Assembly (NCBI GenBank): GCA_944350315.1
Contig: CALVON010000014.1
Location: forward strand, 1-60,835
Direction: 5' to 3'
DNA: 60,835 nt
From: an uncultured Bacilli bacterium
GTDB lineage: Bacteria; Bacillota_I; Bacilli_A; RF39; UBA660
Below the pieces are notes generated by a model that did no database searches, was not told the origin of the DNA, and was given only the letters and a program-made list of their open reading frames with translations. This document shows positions 33,783 to 43,164 of the stretch, one piece after another. Positions within the stretch are counted from its first letter, which is position 1; each line of letters starts with the position of its first letter. Position numbers and translations under genes: made by a program.

Positions 33783-34220
33783 ATGAAAACATTTATGCAA
33801 AGCAAGGAAACTGTTGCAAGAAATTGGTATGTAATTGATGCTAAAGATATAGCTTTGGGTAGAGTAGCAGCTAAGGCAGCTTCAATGTTAAGAGGAAAAC
33901 ATAAAGTAACTTATACACCTCATGTTGATTGTGGTGATTATGTTATAATAATAAATGCCAAAGAAGTATTGTTAACAGGTAACAAGTTAGATAACAAAAA
34001 ATATTATAATCATAGTAGATATGCTGGTGGACTTAGAATAAGAACTGCTAAACAAATGGTTGAGAGTTATCCAGTAGAAATGGTAGAAAGAGCTGTAAAG
34101 GGAATGTTACCACATAATAGATTAGGTAGACAAATGTATAAAAAATTATTTGTATACGAAGGTGACACACATCCACATATGGCACAACAACCTAAAGCAA
34201 TTAAGGTAGGGAGAGAATAA
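33783..34220 (+). CDS. rplM: 50S ribosomal protein L13
   Basis: 145 aa, standard length. Family sequence [29 protein letters not shown] and the late [19 protein letters not shown] are clear. Start ATG 33783 follows GAAGGAG; an in-frame TTG at 33714 lies in the leader. In operon with rpsI as in nearly all bacteria. Confidence 0.97.
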   Translation: MKTFMQSKETVARNWYVIDAKDIALGRVAAKAASMLRGKHKVTYTPHVDCGDYVIIINAKEVLLTGNKLDNKKYYNHSRYAGGLRIRTAKQMVESYPVEMVERAVKGMLPHNRLGRQMYKKLFVYEGDTHPHMAQQPKAIKVGRE

Positions 34221-34222
34221 TT

Positions 34223-34648
34223 ATGGCAAATAAAGAAAAAGAAAGAGTATTCTGCGGAACTGGAAGAAGAAAAAGTTCTGTTGCTAGAGTTAGACTTATT
34301 CCAGGAAATGGAAAAATTACAGTAAACGGTAGAGATGTTAATGACTATATGCCATTTGAGGTATTAGTTATGGATTTAAAACAACCTCTTGAACTTACTA
34401 ATAATTTAAATACTTTTGATATAGAGTGTAATGTTTTTGGTGGAGGTTTTTCCGGACAAACTGGAGCTATTAGACTAGGAATTACTAGAGCATTATTAGA
34501 ATATGATAAAGAAAATGAAAAGAATGAAGATAGTTATCGTAAAATTCTTAAAAAAGCTGGTATGATTACTAGAGATCCTAGAGCAAAAGAAAGAAAGAAA
34601 CCAGGTCTTAAGGCTGCTAGAAGAGCACCACAATTTAGTAAGAGATAG
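34223..34648 (+). CDS. rpsI: 30S ribosomal protein S9
   Basis: 141 aa. It begins with the [12 protein letters not shown] signature and ends in the conserved [17 protein letters not shown] tail that reaches the P-site tRNA. The start is 2 nt after the rplM stop. The short N-terminal NKEKERVFC is a little longer than in Bacillus. Confidence 0.97.
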   Translation: MANKEKERVFCGTGRRKSSVARVRLIPGNGKITVNGRDVNDYMPFEVLVMDLKQPLELTNNLNTFDIECNVFGGGFSGQTGAIRLGITRALLEYDKENEKNEDSYRKILKKAGMITRDPRAKERKKPGLKAARRAPQFSKR

Positions 34649-34666
34649 TATTTTGATTATTGATTA

Positions 34667-34700
34667 TGAAAATCAATAATCTTTTTTTGTGGAATAGGAA
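34667..34700 (+). terminator. Terminator of rplM-rpsI
   Basis: GATTATTGATT (34667-34677) pairs with AATCAATAATC (34683-34693), then seven T. Confidence 0.9.
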
Positions 34701-34791
34701 AGTTCTCTGTTCAAGGACAAAGAAAAAAGTCATGTCAGATTTTATTCTGACACGACTAAACAAAGGATAGTTAAAATCCTTTTTAAACAAA

Positions 34792-35010
34792 TTATTTTTC
34801 TTTATATTCATGAATTTTTCCATGAACGCTTATGTAGTAAATTGGAACCATTTTTCCTGGACATTTTTCACAGTTAAATCTTGGTGGATAATCAGTATCA
34901 ACACCAATGCTATCTGACGCATCTAACATTTCTACTATTTCAGTAGGAATTTTTTCTTTTGTCTTACATTTTTGACATATAAACTCTATGAATTTTCCAT
35001 TCTTTTTCAT
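34792..35010 (-). CDS. Zinc-ribbon-like accessory ORF of the IS
   Basis: 72 aa. Two CxxC-type pairs (CQKC and CEKC) suggest a zinc ribbon. Start 35010 is taken because GGAGG precedes MKKNGKFIEF; the ATG overlaps the transposase stop as ATGA, so the two are translationally coupled. Function unknown; possibly a DNA-binding helper. Confidence 0.7.
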   Translation of the reverse strand: MKKNGKFIEFICQKCKTKEKIPTEIVEMLDASDSIGVDTDYPPRFNCEKCPGKMVPIYYISVHGKIHEYKEK

Positions 35011-36185
35011 GCTAACCTCCATTCGGTACACCGGTATTGAAATTGCATGACAGTTTTACATTTACTACAAATTAAAGGTGAATCATTAAAAGTTTTAAGA
35101 CTCAATAAAAACCATTTATTAAACTTTCTAGCAAATTCAGTTTTTTTCGGATGTACTAACATAATCATTTTATCATGAAATTTGCTTTTCTTACTATAAA
35201 ATCCATAATATCTAATAGTTTTAAATTGATATTCTGGAATGTGTATAATGATTCTTTTAATGAATTCAAATATATGAATAGTTTCCACAACGAATAAATT
35301 ATCTTCATGTCTTTGATACCAAAATGTTATATAATCTCCTTTGATATTTAATATTTTTGAAGCAGCAAAAGCAGGTCTTCCACAATATCTTAATACGTAT
35401 TCTACATTTTGTTTAGTACCTAAATTTTCATTTTTCTTTGCACGTACATAAAATCCATTTTTCGAAGTAGAATAAACTTTATTTTTTAGTTGTCTAAACT
35501 TTTGTTTTCCAATATTTTTTTCTAATAAATCTAACATTACTTTTTGAAAACGTTTTCTGAGCATATCATAAGGAAAAAAATCAAATCTTTTACAATTATT
35601 ATTTTTAACAAGGAGTTCAGCAATTAAGGCATGAATATGTGGATTCCATTTATCATCACGACCAAAAGTGTGAAGAGTTAATACAAAACCTAATTTAAAG
35701 CCATGTTTTCCATATTTTTCTTTACACCAAGAAGATAACGTAATATTAACAGCTTCAAATAATAAATTTAATCTATTTCTATCTTCTCTGAAAAGATTCC
35801 ATAAAGCATCATGGATAGTAAAAACAAGATGACGATGATTACAATTATATAGTTTAGATTCAATAGAAATAACTCTATCTTTAGAATATTTATTACCACA
35901 AGAAGTACAAAATTTAGACTTACAGGTATGAAATTGGATATGAGTATTGTGACATTCAGGACATTCATATAATGAAAATCCAAGTTGTGGAGTTTTACAC
36001 TTCATCATTTTGGCAACTTCAAAATAAACAATATCTCTGATGTTAAGATTGTTAATATTAGCATATTCACAAAAATTGGACCAATGTTCAATAAAAATAT
36101 CTCGAATAGAGTATGAATGTTCTTTTGGAAAATCTTTAAACATTAAATATTTGTTCGTATAAGTTTTAATAATATTTTCTTTCAT
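35007..36185 (-). CDS. IS91-family transposase
   Basis: A 392-aa HUH endonuclease transposase. The N-terminal zinc-binding domain has C75/C78 and C88/C93/C96. The catalytic HUH motif is H183-I-H185 in WNPHIHAL. Tyrosines Y263 and Y267 (VEYVLRYCGRP) are the candidate nucleophiles of the Y-transposase core. It appears full length and undamaged. A CxxC at the C terminus (CSKCKT) may form a further ribbon. Confidence 0.88.
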   Translation of the reverse strand: MKENIIKTYTNKYLMFKDFPKEHSYSIRDIFIEHWSNFCEYANINNLNIRDIVYFEVAKMMKCKTPQLGFSLYECPECHNTHIQFHTCKSKFCTSCGNKYSKDRVISIESKLYNCNHRHLVFTIHDALWNLFREDRNRLNLLFEAVNITLSSWCKEKYGKHGFKLGFVLTLHTFGRDDKWNPHIHALIAELLVKNNNCKRFDFFPYDMLRKRFQKVMLDLLEKNIGKQKFRQLKNKVYSTSKNGFYVRAKKNENLGTKQNVEYVLRYCGRPAFAASKILNIKGDYITFWYQRHEDNLFVVETIHIFEFIKRIIIHIPEYQFKTIRYYGFYSKKSKFHDKMIMLVHPKKTEFARKFNKWFLLSLKTFNDSPLICSKCKTVMQFQYRCTEWRLA

Positions 36186-36216
36186 AATACTATTTTACAA
36201 TTAAGAAGAAAAAAAT

Positions 36217-36233
36217 CCAACCCAAAGGGTTGG
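36217..36233 (-). terminator. Hairpin at the upstream end of the IS
   Basis: CCAACCC-AAA-GGGTTGG. Read on the minus strand it is followed by ATTTTTTTTC, so it resembles a terminator shielding the transposase from outside transcription. It may also be the element's ter end. Confidence 0.6.
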
Positions 36234-36326
36234 GGAATGAAAATCAAGTTATTGATTTTTATTCTTTTCTTGTTATATTTATTTTTTAGATTAATTATAG
36301 TATAATTATGTTAGGAGGAATAGATT

Positions 36327-37109
36327 ATGAAATTAAATGGAAAAGTGGCTGTTGTTACTGGTGGAGCGATGGGTAATGGCTTAGGTATTGTAAAAGTATT
36401 TTTGAAATATGGAGCTGATGTAATTATTATTGATTATTCTGATAAATTGCAAGATACTCTTAATTTGTTTAAAAATTATAACGTTATAGGTTATAAAGCA
36501 GATATTCGAGATAAAGAAAAAATAAAAGATATAGTAATGGATATCATCAATAAAAAAGGTAAAATTGATATTTTGGTAAATAATGCTGGAATAGCTAAAC
36601 TTCAATCTTTTGTAGATATGTCCGATGATATTAGAGATAAACATTTTGATATTAATATTAATGGTACATGGAATATAACACAATTAGTTGTACCTTATAT
36701 GATTGAAAGAAAATATGGAAAAATTATTAACTTATCTAGTGTTACGGGGCCAATGGTAGCTGATACTGGAGAAGTTGCTTATGCTACTACTAAAGCTGCT
36801 CTTTTAGGATTTACTAAGTCTTTGGCAATAGAGTTGGTAAGAGATAATATTAATGTTAATGCTATTATGCCAGGATATATTATGACTCCTATGGTAGAAG
36901 GAATTGCTAATGATTCAGATCCTAAAAATCCACAAAGTGTAATTGAAGGAATTGCAAAAGGTATTCCTATGGGAAGACTAGGTACTATTGAAGAATTAGG
37001 TGAATTAACAGCATTTTTAGCAAGCGATGAATCTTCTTATATTACTGGACAAGGAATAGTTATTGATGGCGGATCTACACTGCCGGAGACAAAAAGTGTT
37101 GGTATTTAA
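36327..37109 (+). CDS. ucpA: UcpA-like short-chain dehydrogenase/reductase
   Basis: A 260-aa classical SDR. NAD(P) motif TGGAMGNGLG (11-20), NNAG (85-88), catalytic S138, Y152 and K156 (YATTK). The ending DGGSTLPETKSVGI and DMSDDIRDKHFDININGTWN are close to the UcpA group as I know it, more specific than generic SDRs. The substrate is unknown. AGGAGG precedes ATG. Monocistronic, next to the IS element. Confidence 0.85.
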   Translation: MKLNGKVAVVTGGAMGNGLGIVKVFLKYGADVIIIDYSDKLQDTLNLFKNYNVIGYKADIRDKEKIKDIVMDIINKKGKIDILVNNAGIAKLQSFVDMSDDIRDKHFDININGTWNITQLVVPYMIERKYGKIINLSSVTGPMVADTGEVAYATTKAALLGFTKSLAIELVRDNINVNAIMPGYIMTPMVEGIANDSDPKNPQSVIEGIAKGIPMGRLGTIEELGELTAFLASDESSYITGQGIVIDGGSTLPETKSVGI

Positions 37110-37128
37110 TTAATTATTAAAAAAATAC

Positions 37129-37157
37129 TTGCATAAATTAAAAATATAGTGTATGAT
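37129..37157 (+). promoter_or_regulatory. Promoter of rpsO
   Basis: TTGCAT (37129-37134), 17 bp, TATGAT (37152-37157). Confidence 0.65.
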
Positions 37158-37163
37158 TAATTT

Positions 37164-37241
37164 GTTCCTATTTCTTGGTGTTTTTGTACTCCTGATGGAC
37201 ACGAGGATATAGGTGAAAATATTTAAAAGGAGGAAAAAAGA
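37164..37241 (+). promoter_or_regulatory. Candidate S15-binding mRNA leader
   Basis: The ~78-nt rpsO leader folds into a long hairpin: CCTAT (from 37168) pairs with ATAGG, and TCTTGGTGT with ACACGAGGA (8 of 9 pairs), leaving a large apical loop. Firmicute rpsO leaders are autoregulated by S15. The function is inferred from position and structure. Confidence 0.5.
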
Positions 37242-37511
37242 ATGGCTTTAACTAAAGAAAAGAAAAATAAAATTATTAAAAAATATGCTAGAGATGAGAA
37301 GGATACAGGTTCTCCAGAGGTACAAATAGCAATTTTAACAGAAGAAATAAATGCTTTAACGGAGCATCTTAAAAACAATAAACAAGATAAGCATTCTAAA
37401 AGAGGACTTTTAATTAAAGTTGGTAAAAGAAGAAGTTTACTTAATTACTTACTTAAAAATGATGTTAAAAAATATCGTGAAATTGTTAAAAGTCTTGGAC
37501 TTAGAAAGTAA
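37242..37511 (+). CDS. rpsO: 30S ribosomal protein S15
   Basis: 89 aa, standard. Contains [24 protein letters not shown]...[29 protein letters not shown] ribosome-binding site. Followed by pnp across a terminator, the common bacterial order. Confidence 0.97.
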   Translation: MALTKEKKNKIIKKYARDEKDTGSPEVQIAILTEEINALTEHLKNNKQDKHSKRGLLIKVGKRRSLLNYLLKNDVKKYREIVKSLGLRK

Positions 37512-37525
37512 TTTATGTATTGGTA

Positions 37526-37556
37526 GGCACTCTTTTTTGAGTGTCTTTATTTTTGA
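37526..37556 (+). terminator. Terminator/attenuator between rpsO and pnp
   Basis: GGCACTC (37526-37532), T6 loop, GAGTGTC (37539-37545), then T-rich sequence. pnp starts only 25 nt later, so partial read-through is likely. Confidence 0.7.
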
Positions 37557-37570
37557 AAAGAGAGGTTAAT

Positions 37571-39757
37571 ATGGAAAAAAGAATATTTAAATTAGATTTT
37601 AGAGGAAGGGAATTGATTGTTGAACATGGTGAAGTTGCCAAGCAAGCACATGGTGCTGTCTTAGTTAGATATGGTGATACGGTTATTTTATCTACTGCGG
37701 TAGTTTCGAATAATGCCAATTTGTTGTCCGATTTTTTTCCTTTAACGGTATTATATAATGAAAAATTATATTCAGTAGGTAAAATACCGGGTGGTTTTAT
37801 TAAAAGAGAAGGTAGGCCAACAGATGCAGCTACATTAGCTGCAAGAATGATTGATAGGCCTCTTAGGCCATTGTTTCCAGATGATTTTAGAAATGAGGTA
37901 CAAATAGTAAATACTGTTTTGTCAGTAGACAAAGATAATTCGCCAGAACTTACCACTTTATTTGCATCTTCATTAAGCGTATCTATAAGTAAAATACCTT
38001 TTAATGGCCCAGTAGCGGCTGTAAAGGTTGGAAGAGTTGATGGAAAATTTGTAATTAATCCTACAGTTGAACAGACCGAAAAGTCTGATCTTGATTTAAC
38101 AGTAGCTGGTACAAAAGAAGCAATTAACATGGTTGAGGCAGGGGCTAACGAAGTATCAGAAGATGATATGTTAGAAGCACTGATGTTTGGTCATGAAGCA
38201 ATTAAAGAATTAATTGAATTTGAAGAAAAAATTATTTCTGAAATTGGCGTAGAGAAGATGGAGTATGATAAATTAGAAATTTCAGAATCTTTACGTAAAG
38301 AAGTTGATGATTTTTGTAGAGACAAAATTGATAGTGCTTTTAGAATTAAAGATAAGTTAGAAAAGAATGAGGCCTTAGATAAAATTAAAGATGAATTAAT
38401 AAATAAATATAAAGAGATGTATGAAGACAGTCTTAAACCAGAAGAATATAAAGAATTAATGACAAAGATAATGTTAATTTTTGGGGATATTGAATATGAA
38501 ATATTTAGAAATATTACTGTTTTAGAAAAAACAAGAGCGGATGGTAGAGCAATGGATGAGATTAGACCATTGTCTACAGCAATCGATTTATTACCAAGAT
38601 GTCATGGAAGTGCTTTATTTACAAGAGGCCAGACACAAAGCTTGGCAACTGTAACACTAGGAGCTTTGGGAGAACATCAAATTTTGGATGGTTTAGGAAT
38701 TGAAGAAGAAAAAAGATTTATGCTTCATTATAATTTTCCAGCTTTTTCAGTTGGTGAGACAGGAAGATATGGTTCTCCGGGAAGAAGAGAAATTGGACAT
38801 GGTGCTTTAGGTGAGAGAGCATTATCTTATGTTATACCTTCTGAAGAGGAATTTCCTTATACGATAAGAGTTGTTTCAGAAATTTTAGAATCAAATGGTT
38901 CGTCTAGTCAAGCAACTATATGTGCTGGTTGTATGGCGTTAATGGCTGCTGGTGTACCAATAAAAACACCAATTGCAGGTATTGCAATGGGACTTATAAC
39001 TAGTGGAAATGAATATACTATTCTTACTGATATTCAAGGATTGGAAGATCACCTTGGAGATATGGATTTTAAAGTTGCAGGTTCTAGGAAGGGAATAACA
39101 GCACTACAGATGGATATAAAAATCAGTGGAATAAGTAGGCAAATATTAAAAGAAGCATTAGAACAAGCAAAAAAAGCACGTATGCAAATTTTGGACGTTA
39201 TTGAAGAACAAATTTCTGAGCCAAGAAAAGAAGTTTCTAAGTATGCTCCAAAAACATGCACATTTATGATTAATCCGGATAAAATAAAGGATGTTATTGG
39301 CCGTGGCGGTGAAATGATTACAAAGATTATTCAAGAGTGTAGCGGAGTTATTTCTGTTAATGATGATAAAGCTGTCAAGGTTGATTTGGAAGATGATGGA
39401 AGAGTAATGATTTATCATATGGATCAAAATGTAATAGACAAGACAAGAGAAAGAATTGAAAATATTGCAAGAGAAGTTGAAATGGGAAAAATATATAATT
39501 GTAAGGTTGTTGATGTTCAAGATTTTGGCGCTTTTGTAGAATTATGGCCAGGGATGGAAGGTTTAATTCATATATCTCAATTAGATATAAATAGGGTTAA
39601 TAAAACAAGCGATGTTTTGTCAGTAGGTGATGAAGTATTAGCAATAGCTACAGGATATGATAAAAAAGGTAAGTTAAACTTATCAAGAAAAGAAGTACTT
39701 CTTAGAAATAAAAAAGAAGTGCAATCTAAAGAAGATAATGATAAATTGTCTGATTAA
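37571..39757 (+). CDS. pnp: Polynucleotide phosphorylase
   Basis: 728-aa 3'-5' phosphorolytic exoribonuclease, part of the RNA degradosome. Two RNase PH domains are present, the second with GRRxIGHG-type [17 protein letters not shown] and [20 protein letters not shown] domain at ~555-610 ([14 protein letters not shown]) and S1 domain at ~620-690. ATG 37571 follows GAGAGG. Confidence 0.97.
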   Translation: MEKRIFKLDFRGRELIVEHGEVAKQAHGAVLVRYGDTVILSTAVVSNNANLLSDFFPLTVLYNEKLYSVGKIPGGFIKREGRPTDAATLAARMIDRPLRPLFPDDFRNEVQIVNTVLSVDKDNSPELTTLFASSLSVSISKIPFNGPVAAVKVGRVDGKFVINPTVEQTEKSDLDLTVAGTKEAINMVEAGANEVSEDDMLEALMFGHEAIKELIEFEEKIISEIGVEKMEYDKLEISESLRKEVDDFCRDKIDSAFRIKDKLEKNEALDKIKDELINKYKEMYEDSLKPEEYKELMTKIMLIFGDIEYEIFRNITVLEKTRADGRAMDEIRPLSTAIDLLPRCHGSALFTRGQTQSLATVTLGALGEHQILDGLGIEEEKRFMLHYNFPAFSVGETGRYGSPGRREIGHGALGERALSYVIPSEEEFPYTIRVVSEILESNGSSSQATICAGCMALMAAGVPIKTPIAGIAMGLITSGNEYTILTDIQGLEDHLGDMDFKVAGSRKGITALQMDIKISGISRQILKEALEQAKKARMQILDVIEEQISEPRKEVSKYAPKTCTFMINPDKIKDVIGRGGEMITKIIQECSGVISVNDDKAVKVDLEDDGRVMIYHMDQNVIDKTRERIENIAREVEMGKIYNCKVVDVQDFGAFVELWPGMEGLIHISQLDINRVNKTSDVLSVGDEVLAIATGYDKKGKLNLSRKEVLLRNKKEVQSKEDNDKLSD

Positions 39758-39758
39758 T

Positions 39759-39787
39759 TTGACACATTTTTATTAATATGGTATAAT
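39759..39787 (+). promoter_or_regulatory. Sigma-A promoter of the second DUF1292 operon
   Basis: TTGACA (39759-39764), 17 bp, TATAAT (39782-39787), beginning 1 nt after the pnp stop codon. Confidence 0.85.
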
Positions 39788-39810
39788 GTCTTCGCGAGAG
39801 GAGTTGTGTT

Positions 39811-40041
39811 ATGGATACTAAATTGGATGTTATAAGTGAAACTGGGGATAAGCTATCAATAGATGTTATAGATATTTTTTCTAAAGAAAATGATGATAAG
39901 GAATACATTTTATATTCAATTGGCGATGATGTATATGCTTCTATTTTGTTAGAAGATGATACAACTTTTGAGCTTAAGACTATTGAAGATGAAAATGATA
40001 TGAACTTTGTTAAAGAGAGAATAAATGAGTTAGTTTCATAA
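39811..40041 (+). CDS. DUF1292 family protein (second copy)
   Basis: 76-aa acidic protein with the DUF1292 pattern (IDVIDIFSKENDDKEYILYSIGDDVYASILLEDDTTFELK). AGGAG precedes the ATG. It precedes a coiled-coil gene by 14 nt. Confidence 0.75.
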   Translation: MDTKLDVISETGDKLSIDVIDIFSKENDDKEYILYSIGDDVYASILLEDDTTFELKTIEDENDMNFVKERINELVS

Positions 40042-40055
40042 AGGGGTGGATAATT

Positions 40056-40967
40056 ATGGAACAAGAATATATTAATGAATTAAATAAGGTAATTATTGAT
40101 CAATATAGTGAAAGAATATCTGATTTAGAATTGAAAATTGCTGCTTTAAAGAAAACTTATGATGAAGGAAAATTAGATGATGAAGAATTGTCTGGATTGA
40201 AAGAGATAATTGAAGCTATGGAAGGTGTAAAAGATAAAATTGTCTCTCAGGTAACTAGAATGCAAGAAAAAGCAAATAATGGGGTATCATTGCTTCAAAA
40301 TAACAAGAGAGTTTTATCTAATCAAAGATATCAACATTCTTATGACAAAGTAGCATCTTTAAATGAGAAAATTACTAGCAAAATAGATATGTTGCAGGGC
40401 ATAACGGATGATATTTCTTCTAGTAATAAGGCTATTCAAAATATTAAAAATAAATTAGAAATTAGAATCCAAAAATTAAAGGAGAAACAGGGCAAAATAA
40501 AAAATAAACAAATGAAAATTGTTGATAAAGCGATTAATTCTAAATTAGATGGTTACATGAAGAAAATTAGAAGAATAGACAAGATGAGCGAAAGATTAGT
40601 TAAAAAAGATGAGAAAATACATGCTACTCAAGAAAAAATAGATTTGTTGTCTACAGAAAAAGAGCAAATCGCAAGTTTAAGAGATCAATTAATGACTGGT
40701 GATTTTAGTGAAAAAAAATTAGCTAACAAATTATTACTTAGAGAAAAAATGACTTCTGTTAGGATATTAAGTTTAAAAAGAAAAAAAGGTGTTTTGAATA
40801 AGAGTAGTAATCATGCAATATTGAAGGAAGTTAAGCCTTCATTAATAGAAAAAATGAAAAAAAAGGTATCTATGTTTAAGGAAACGGTAAGTTCTTCATT
40901 AAAAAAAGGAATGGATTCCGTTCAAGAATATTATGATAGCATTGCAGTCCCTGCCAAAGCAAGATAA
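40056..40967 (+). CDS. Coiled-coil protein, 303 aa
   Basis: Not recognised. Helical throughout, rich in Lys/Glu/Ile heptads from residue ~10 to ~235, basic in the second half, with a non-helical C terminus (DSIAVPAKAR). No signal peptide or membrane helix. Co-transcribed with a DUF1292 protein, echoing the 30194-33643 operon. Confidence 0.7.
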   Translation: MEQEYINELNKVIIDQYSERISDLELKIAALKKTYDEGKLDDEELSGLKEIIEAMEGVKDKIVSQVTRMQEKANNGVSLLQNNKRVLSNQRYQHSYDKVASLNEKITSKIDMLQGITDDISSSNKAIQNIKNKLEIRIQKLKEKQGKIKNKQMKIVDKAINSKLDGYMKKIRRIDKMSERLVKKDEKIHATQEKIDLLSTEKEQIASLRDQLMTGDFSEKKLANKLLLREKMTSVRILSLKRKKGVLNKSSNHAILKEVKPSLIEKMKKKVSMFKETVSSSLKKGMDSVQEYYDSIAVPAKAR

Positions 40968-40999
40968 GATTAAATTATGAATCTATATTTTTATAAATA

Positions 41000-41040
41000 A
41001 AAAGACTTTCCATTTATTTCGTTATGGAAAGTCTTTTATC
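41000..41040. terminator. Strong terminator after the coiled-coil gene
   Basis: 14-bp stem AAAAGACTTTCCAT (41000-41013)/ATGGAAAGTCTTTT (41024-41037), 10-nt loop, A- and T-flanked. Confidence 0.85.
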
Positions 41041-41165
41041 AAAAAATAAATATTGTTGATATTTTTTATAATAGATTTTGTAATATAAATCATAATAAGA
41101 AGCAAAATATAATTTGCTTCATTATAGAAATAATTTAATTGTATAGATTTTGCGATGCTTTTAAT

Positions 41166-41723
41166 TTAGTATCCTTTTTTCTTATATTCTTCATATAGTG
41201 ATTTAAATCTTTCAAAGTGAATAATTTCTCTTTGCCTTAAAAATAATAGAACATTAATAACATCTTGATCTTGTGTTAAATTAATTAAATTTTCATATGT
41301 AGCGCGGGCTTTTTGTTCTGCTGCCATATCTTCAGATAAATCTGCTATTGGGTCACCTGTTGATGCAAAGTATGCAACTGAAAATGGAATGCCATCTGAA
41401 TTTGTAGGATATAATCCTTTTCCATGTTCAGCATAATTAGTATCTAAATTTGCTTGTTTTAGTTCTTCTAATGTAGCATCTTTGGTTAACTGGTATATCA
41501 TTGCTGAAATTATTTCAATATGAGCTAGTTCTTCAGTACCAATATCAGTTAATAAGGCTTTTCCTTTATCATCTGGCATGGTATATCTTTGATTTAAATA
41601 TCTACAGGCGGCACTTAATTCTCCATTAGCTCCACCGTATTGAGTAACTAAATATTTAGCCATTTTTAAATCTTTTTTCTTAATATTTACAGGATACTGT
41701 AATGTTTTTACATATTTCCACAT
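41166..41723 (-). CDS. cotJC: CotJC, manganese-catalase-like spore coat protein
   Basis: 185-aa ferritin-like diiron/dimanganese protein of the spore coat. N terminus MWKYVKTLQYPVNIKKKD, then QYGGANGELSAACRYLNQRY, GTEELAHIEIISAMIYQL (E-x2-H) and a later REIIHFERF (E-x3-HFE) metal-ligand pattern. Start 41723 follows GGGAGGGAAC and overlaps the cotJB stop as TAATG. It implies sporulation or sporulation ancestry. Confidence 0.93.
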   Translation of the reverse strand: MWKYVKTLQYPVNIKKKDLKMAKYLVTQYGGANGELSAACRYLNQRYTMPDDKGKALLTDIGTEELAHIEIISAMIYQLTKDATLEELKQANLDTNYAEHGKGLYPTNSDGIPFSVAYFASTGDPIADLSEDMAAEQKARATYENLINLTQDQDVINVLLFLRQREIIHFERFKSLYEEYKKKGY

Positions 41724-42157
41724 TATCTTGTTCCCTCCCAAGGCCAATTAGATTGTAGCCAAACCCAATTATTTTCTTTTAAATAATCACTATCTAAAGT
41801 CATAGGACCAAAACTTTTTTCATATTCATTACAAATTTTCTTTTCTTCATTTAAGTATTTATTGTATAAATTAATCATATTTTGATCTTTTGGATAAATG
41901 TCTAAATATAATCCAATATCGTTCATAGCAAATTTATATTTTAGAATGTTATATAGCAATTCTTCTTTTTTATTAGTAGCTTTGAGATTATAATATTGGT
42001 AATTTTTATATTGATTATATAAGTTGTTGAATAGATTGCCTCTTTCTAAGGCAATTTTTGGTGTTGTTAAATTTTTTTCATTATCATTGTATATATCAAT
42101 TTGATTAGTAAAATTGTTATACCAATTTTCAGGTATATTATAATAGTTATTATTCAT
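41723..42157 (-). CDS. cotJB: CotJB spore coat protein with CotJA-like N terminus
   Basis: 144 aa, against ~90 for ordinary CotJB. Residues ~60-144 are CotJB: YNILKYKFAMNDIGLYLDIYPKDQNMINLYNKY, FGPMT, and the terminal WVWLQSNWPWEG. Residues ~31-50 (TTPKIALERGNLFNNLYNQY) match the conserved end of CotJA (SPxEALxxGTLFxxLYxPY). It therefore looks like a CotJA-CotJB fusion. GGAGGAATT precedes the ATG. Confidence 0.88.
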   Translation of the reverse strand: MNNNYYNIPENWYNNFTNQIDIYNDNEKNLTTPKIALERGNLFNNLYNQYKNYQYYNLKATNKKEELLYNILKYKFAMNDIGLYLDIYPKDQNMINLYNKYLNEEKKICNEYEKSFGPMTLDSDYLKENNWVWLQSNWPWEGTR

Positions 42158-42221
42158 AATTCCTCCTGTAATATAATATTCTTTTGCTTTTTTTAGGTAT
42201 AGTTAGTAGCCCATAGTTTTG

Positions 42222-42425
42222 CTATATCATGTATAGACCAGTATCTGGCTCATTATTATTAAAATTATTGTTTTGTGAGTTTTCTAATCTTTGAATACGA
42301 AGTTCTATTTTTTTTAATCTATTTTCTATCTCATTTATTTTGTAATTAATATCTACCGGTAATTGATTATTAATTGATGGTAGTAACTGTGGAGGGAGAT
42401 TTTGATTTAAGTCATAAAAATTCAT
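42222..42425 (-). CDS. Small coiled-coil protein heading the cotJ operon
   Basis: 67 aa. Pro/Asn-rich N terminus, central helical heptads (INEIENRLKKIELRIQRLENSQ) and a C-terminal EPDTGLYMI. Short proteins of this layout are common beside spore-coat loci in Firmicutes. Same strand and 64 nt upstream of cotJB. GGAAGTG ribosome-binding site. Confidence 0.65.
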   Translation of the reverse strand: MNFYDLNQNLPPQLLPSINNQLPVDINYKINEIENRLKKIELRIQRLENSQNNNFNNNEPDTGLYMI

Positions 42426-42442
42426 ATAATCACTTCCATAGT

Positions 42443-42471
42443 ATTATATTCAAAAATTTGTAAAGTGTTAA
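42443..42471 (-). promoter_or_regulatory. Promoter of the cotJ operon
   Basis: On the minus strand TTAACA, 17 bp, TATAAT. It looks like sigma-A rather than the sigma-E consensus usual for Bacillus cotJ. Confidence 0.5.
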
Positions 42472-42517
42472 TTGACTTAAATATTAATTTTATTTATACT
42501 TAATTATAGGTGATATA

Positions 42518-43144
42518 GTGAGACTAAAAAATGTAAAAGGAGCTAATGAAATTATTATAAATGGGGAATATTATGTAGATAATCCTTATCAGTATAAGGG
42601 TAATTGGAATAGCATTTTTAAAAATAATAATCCAATATATATTGAAATTGGTATGGGAAAAGGTAATTTTATTATTGAAAATGCTTTGAGATATAAGAAT
42701 ATTAATTTTATTGGAATAGAGAAATATGATAGTGTAATTGTAAGAGCTATTCAAAAGTCAAATGATTTGGAATTGGATAATTTAAAGATTTTAAGAATAG
42801 ATGCAAATAGATTAATGGATGTATTTGATAAAGAAATTGATACAATATATTTAAATTTTTCTGATCCTTGGCCAAAAAAAAGACATAGTAAAAGAAGATT
42901 AACAAGTGAATTCTTCTTAGACATTTATGACAATATATTTAAAGATAGAATGAGAATTATTATGAAAACAGACAATATTGATTTATTTAATTATTCTTTA
43001 GATAGTTTGATTGATCATGGATATAGTATAGTATATAAAAATAATGATTTAAATTGTTTAAGCGATGATAACATAATGACAGAGTATGAAGAAAAATTTT
43101 ATAAACTAGGAATTAAAATAAATAAATTTGAAGGAATTAAATAA
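42518..43144 (+). CDS. trmB: tRNA (guanine-N7-)-methyltransferase
   Basis: 208-aa SAM-dependent enzyme making m7G46. SAM site IEIGMGKGNFI, and the family hallmark NFSDPWPKKRHSKRRLT. Start GTG 42518 after AGGTGATATA. Monocistronic, followed by a repeat-rich region. Confidence 0.95.
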   Translation: MRLKNVKGANEIIINGEYYVDNPYQYKGNWNSIFKNNNPIYIEIGMGKGNFIIENALRYKNINFIGIEKYDSVIVRAIQKSNDLELDNLKILRIDANRLMDVFDKEIDTIYLNFSDPWPKKRHSKRRLTSEFFLDIYDNIFKDRMRIIMKTDNIDLFNYSLDSLIDHGYSIVYKNNDLNCLSDDNIMTEYEEKFYKLGIKINKFEGIK

Positions 43145-43164
43145 ATATTGCAAATTTTTAGATT

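Larger units (their letters stand above)
34701..36233 (-). mobile_element. IS91-like (HUH/Y-transposase) insertion sequence
   Basis: An element with two coupled minus-strand genes (transposase and a zinc-ribbon-like ORF) bounded by hairpins: 34731-34758 (GTC.TGTCAG/CTGACA.GAC) downstream of the genes and 36217-36233 (CCAACCC-AAA-GGGTTGG) upstream. IS91 elements lack terminal inverted repeats and use subterminal hairpins as ori/ter. GTTC tetranucleotides, a typical IS91 target, occur at 34704 and 34711. It sits neatly in the gap between rpsI and an SDR gene. Exact ends are uncertain. Confidence 0.7.
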
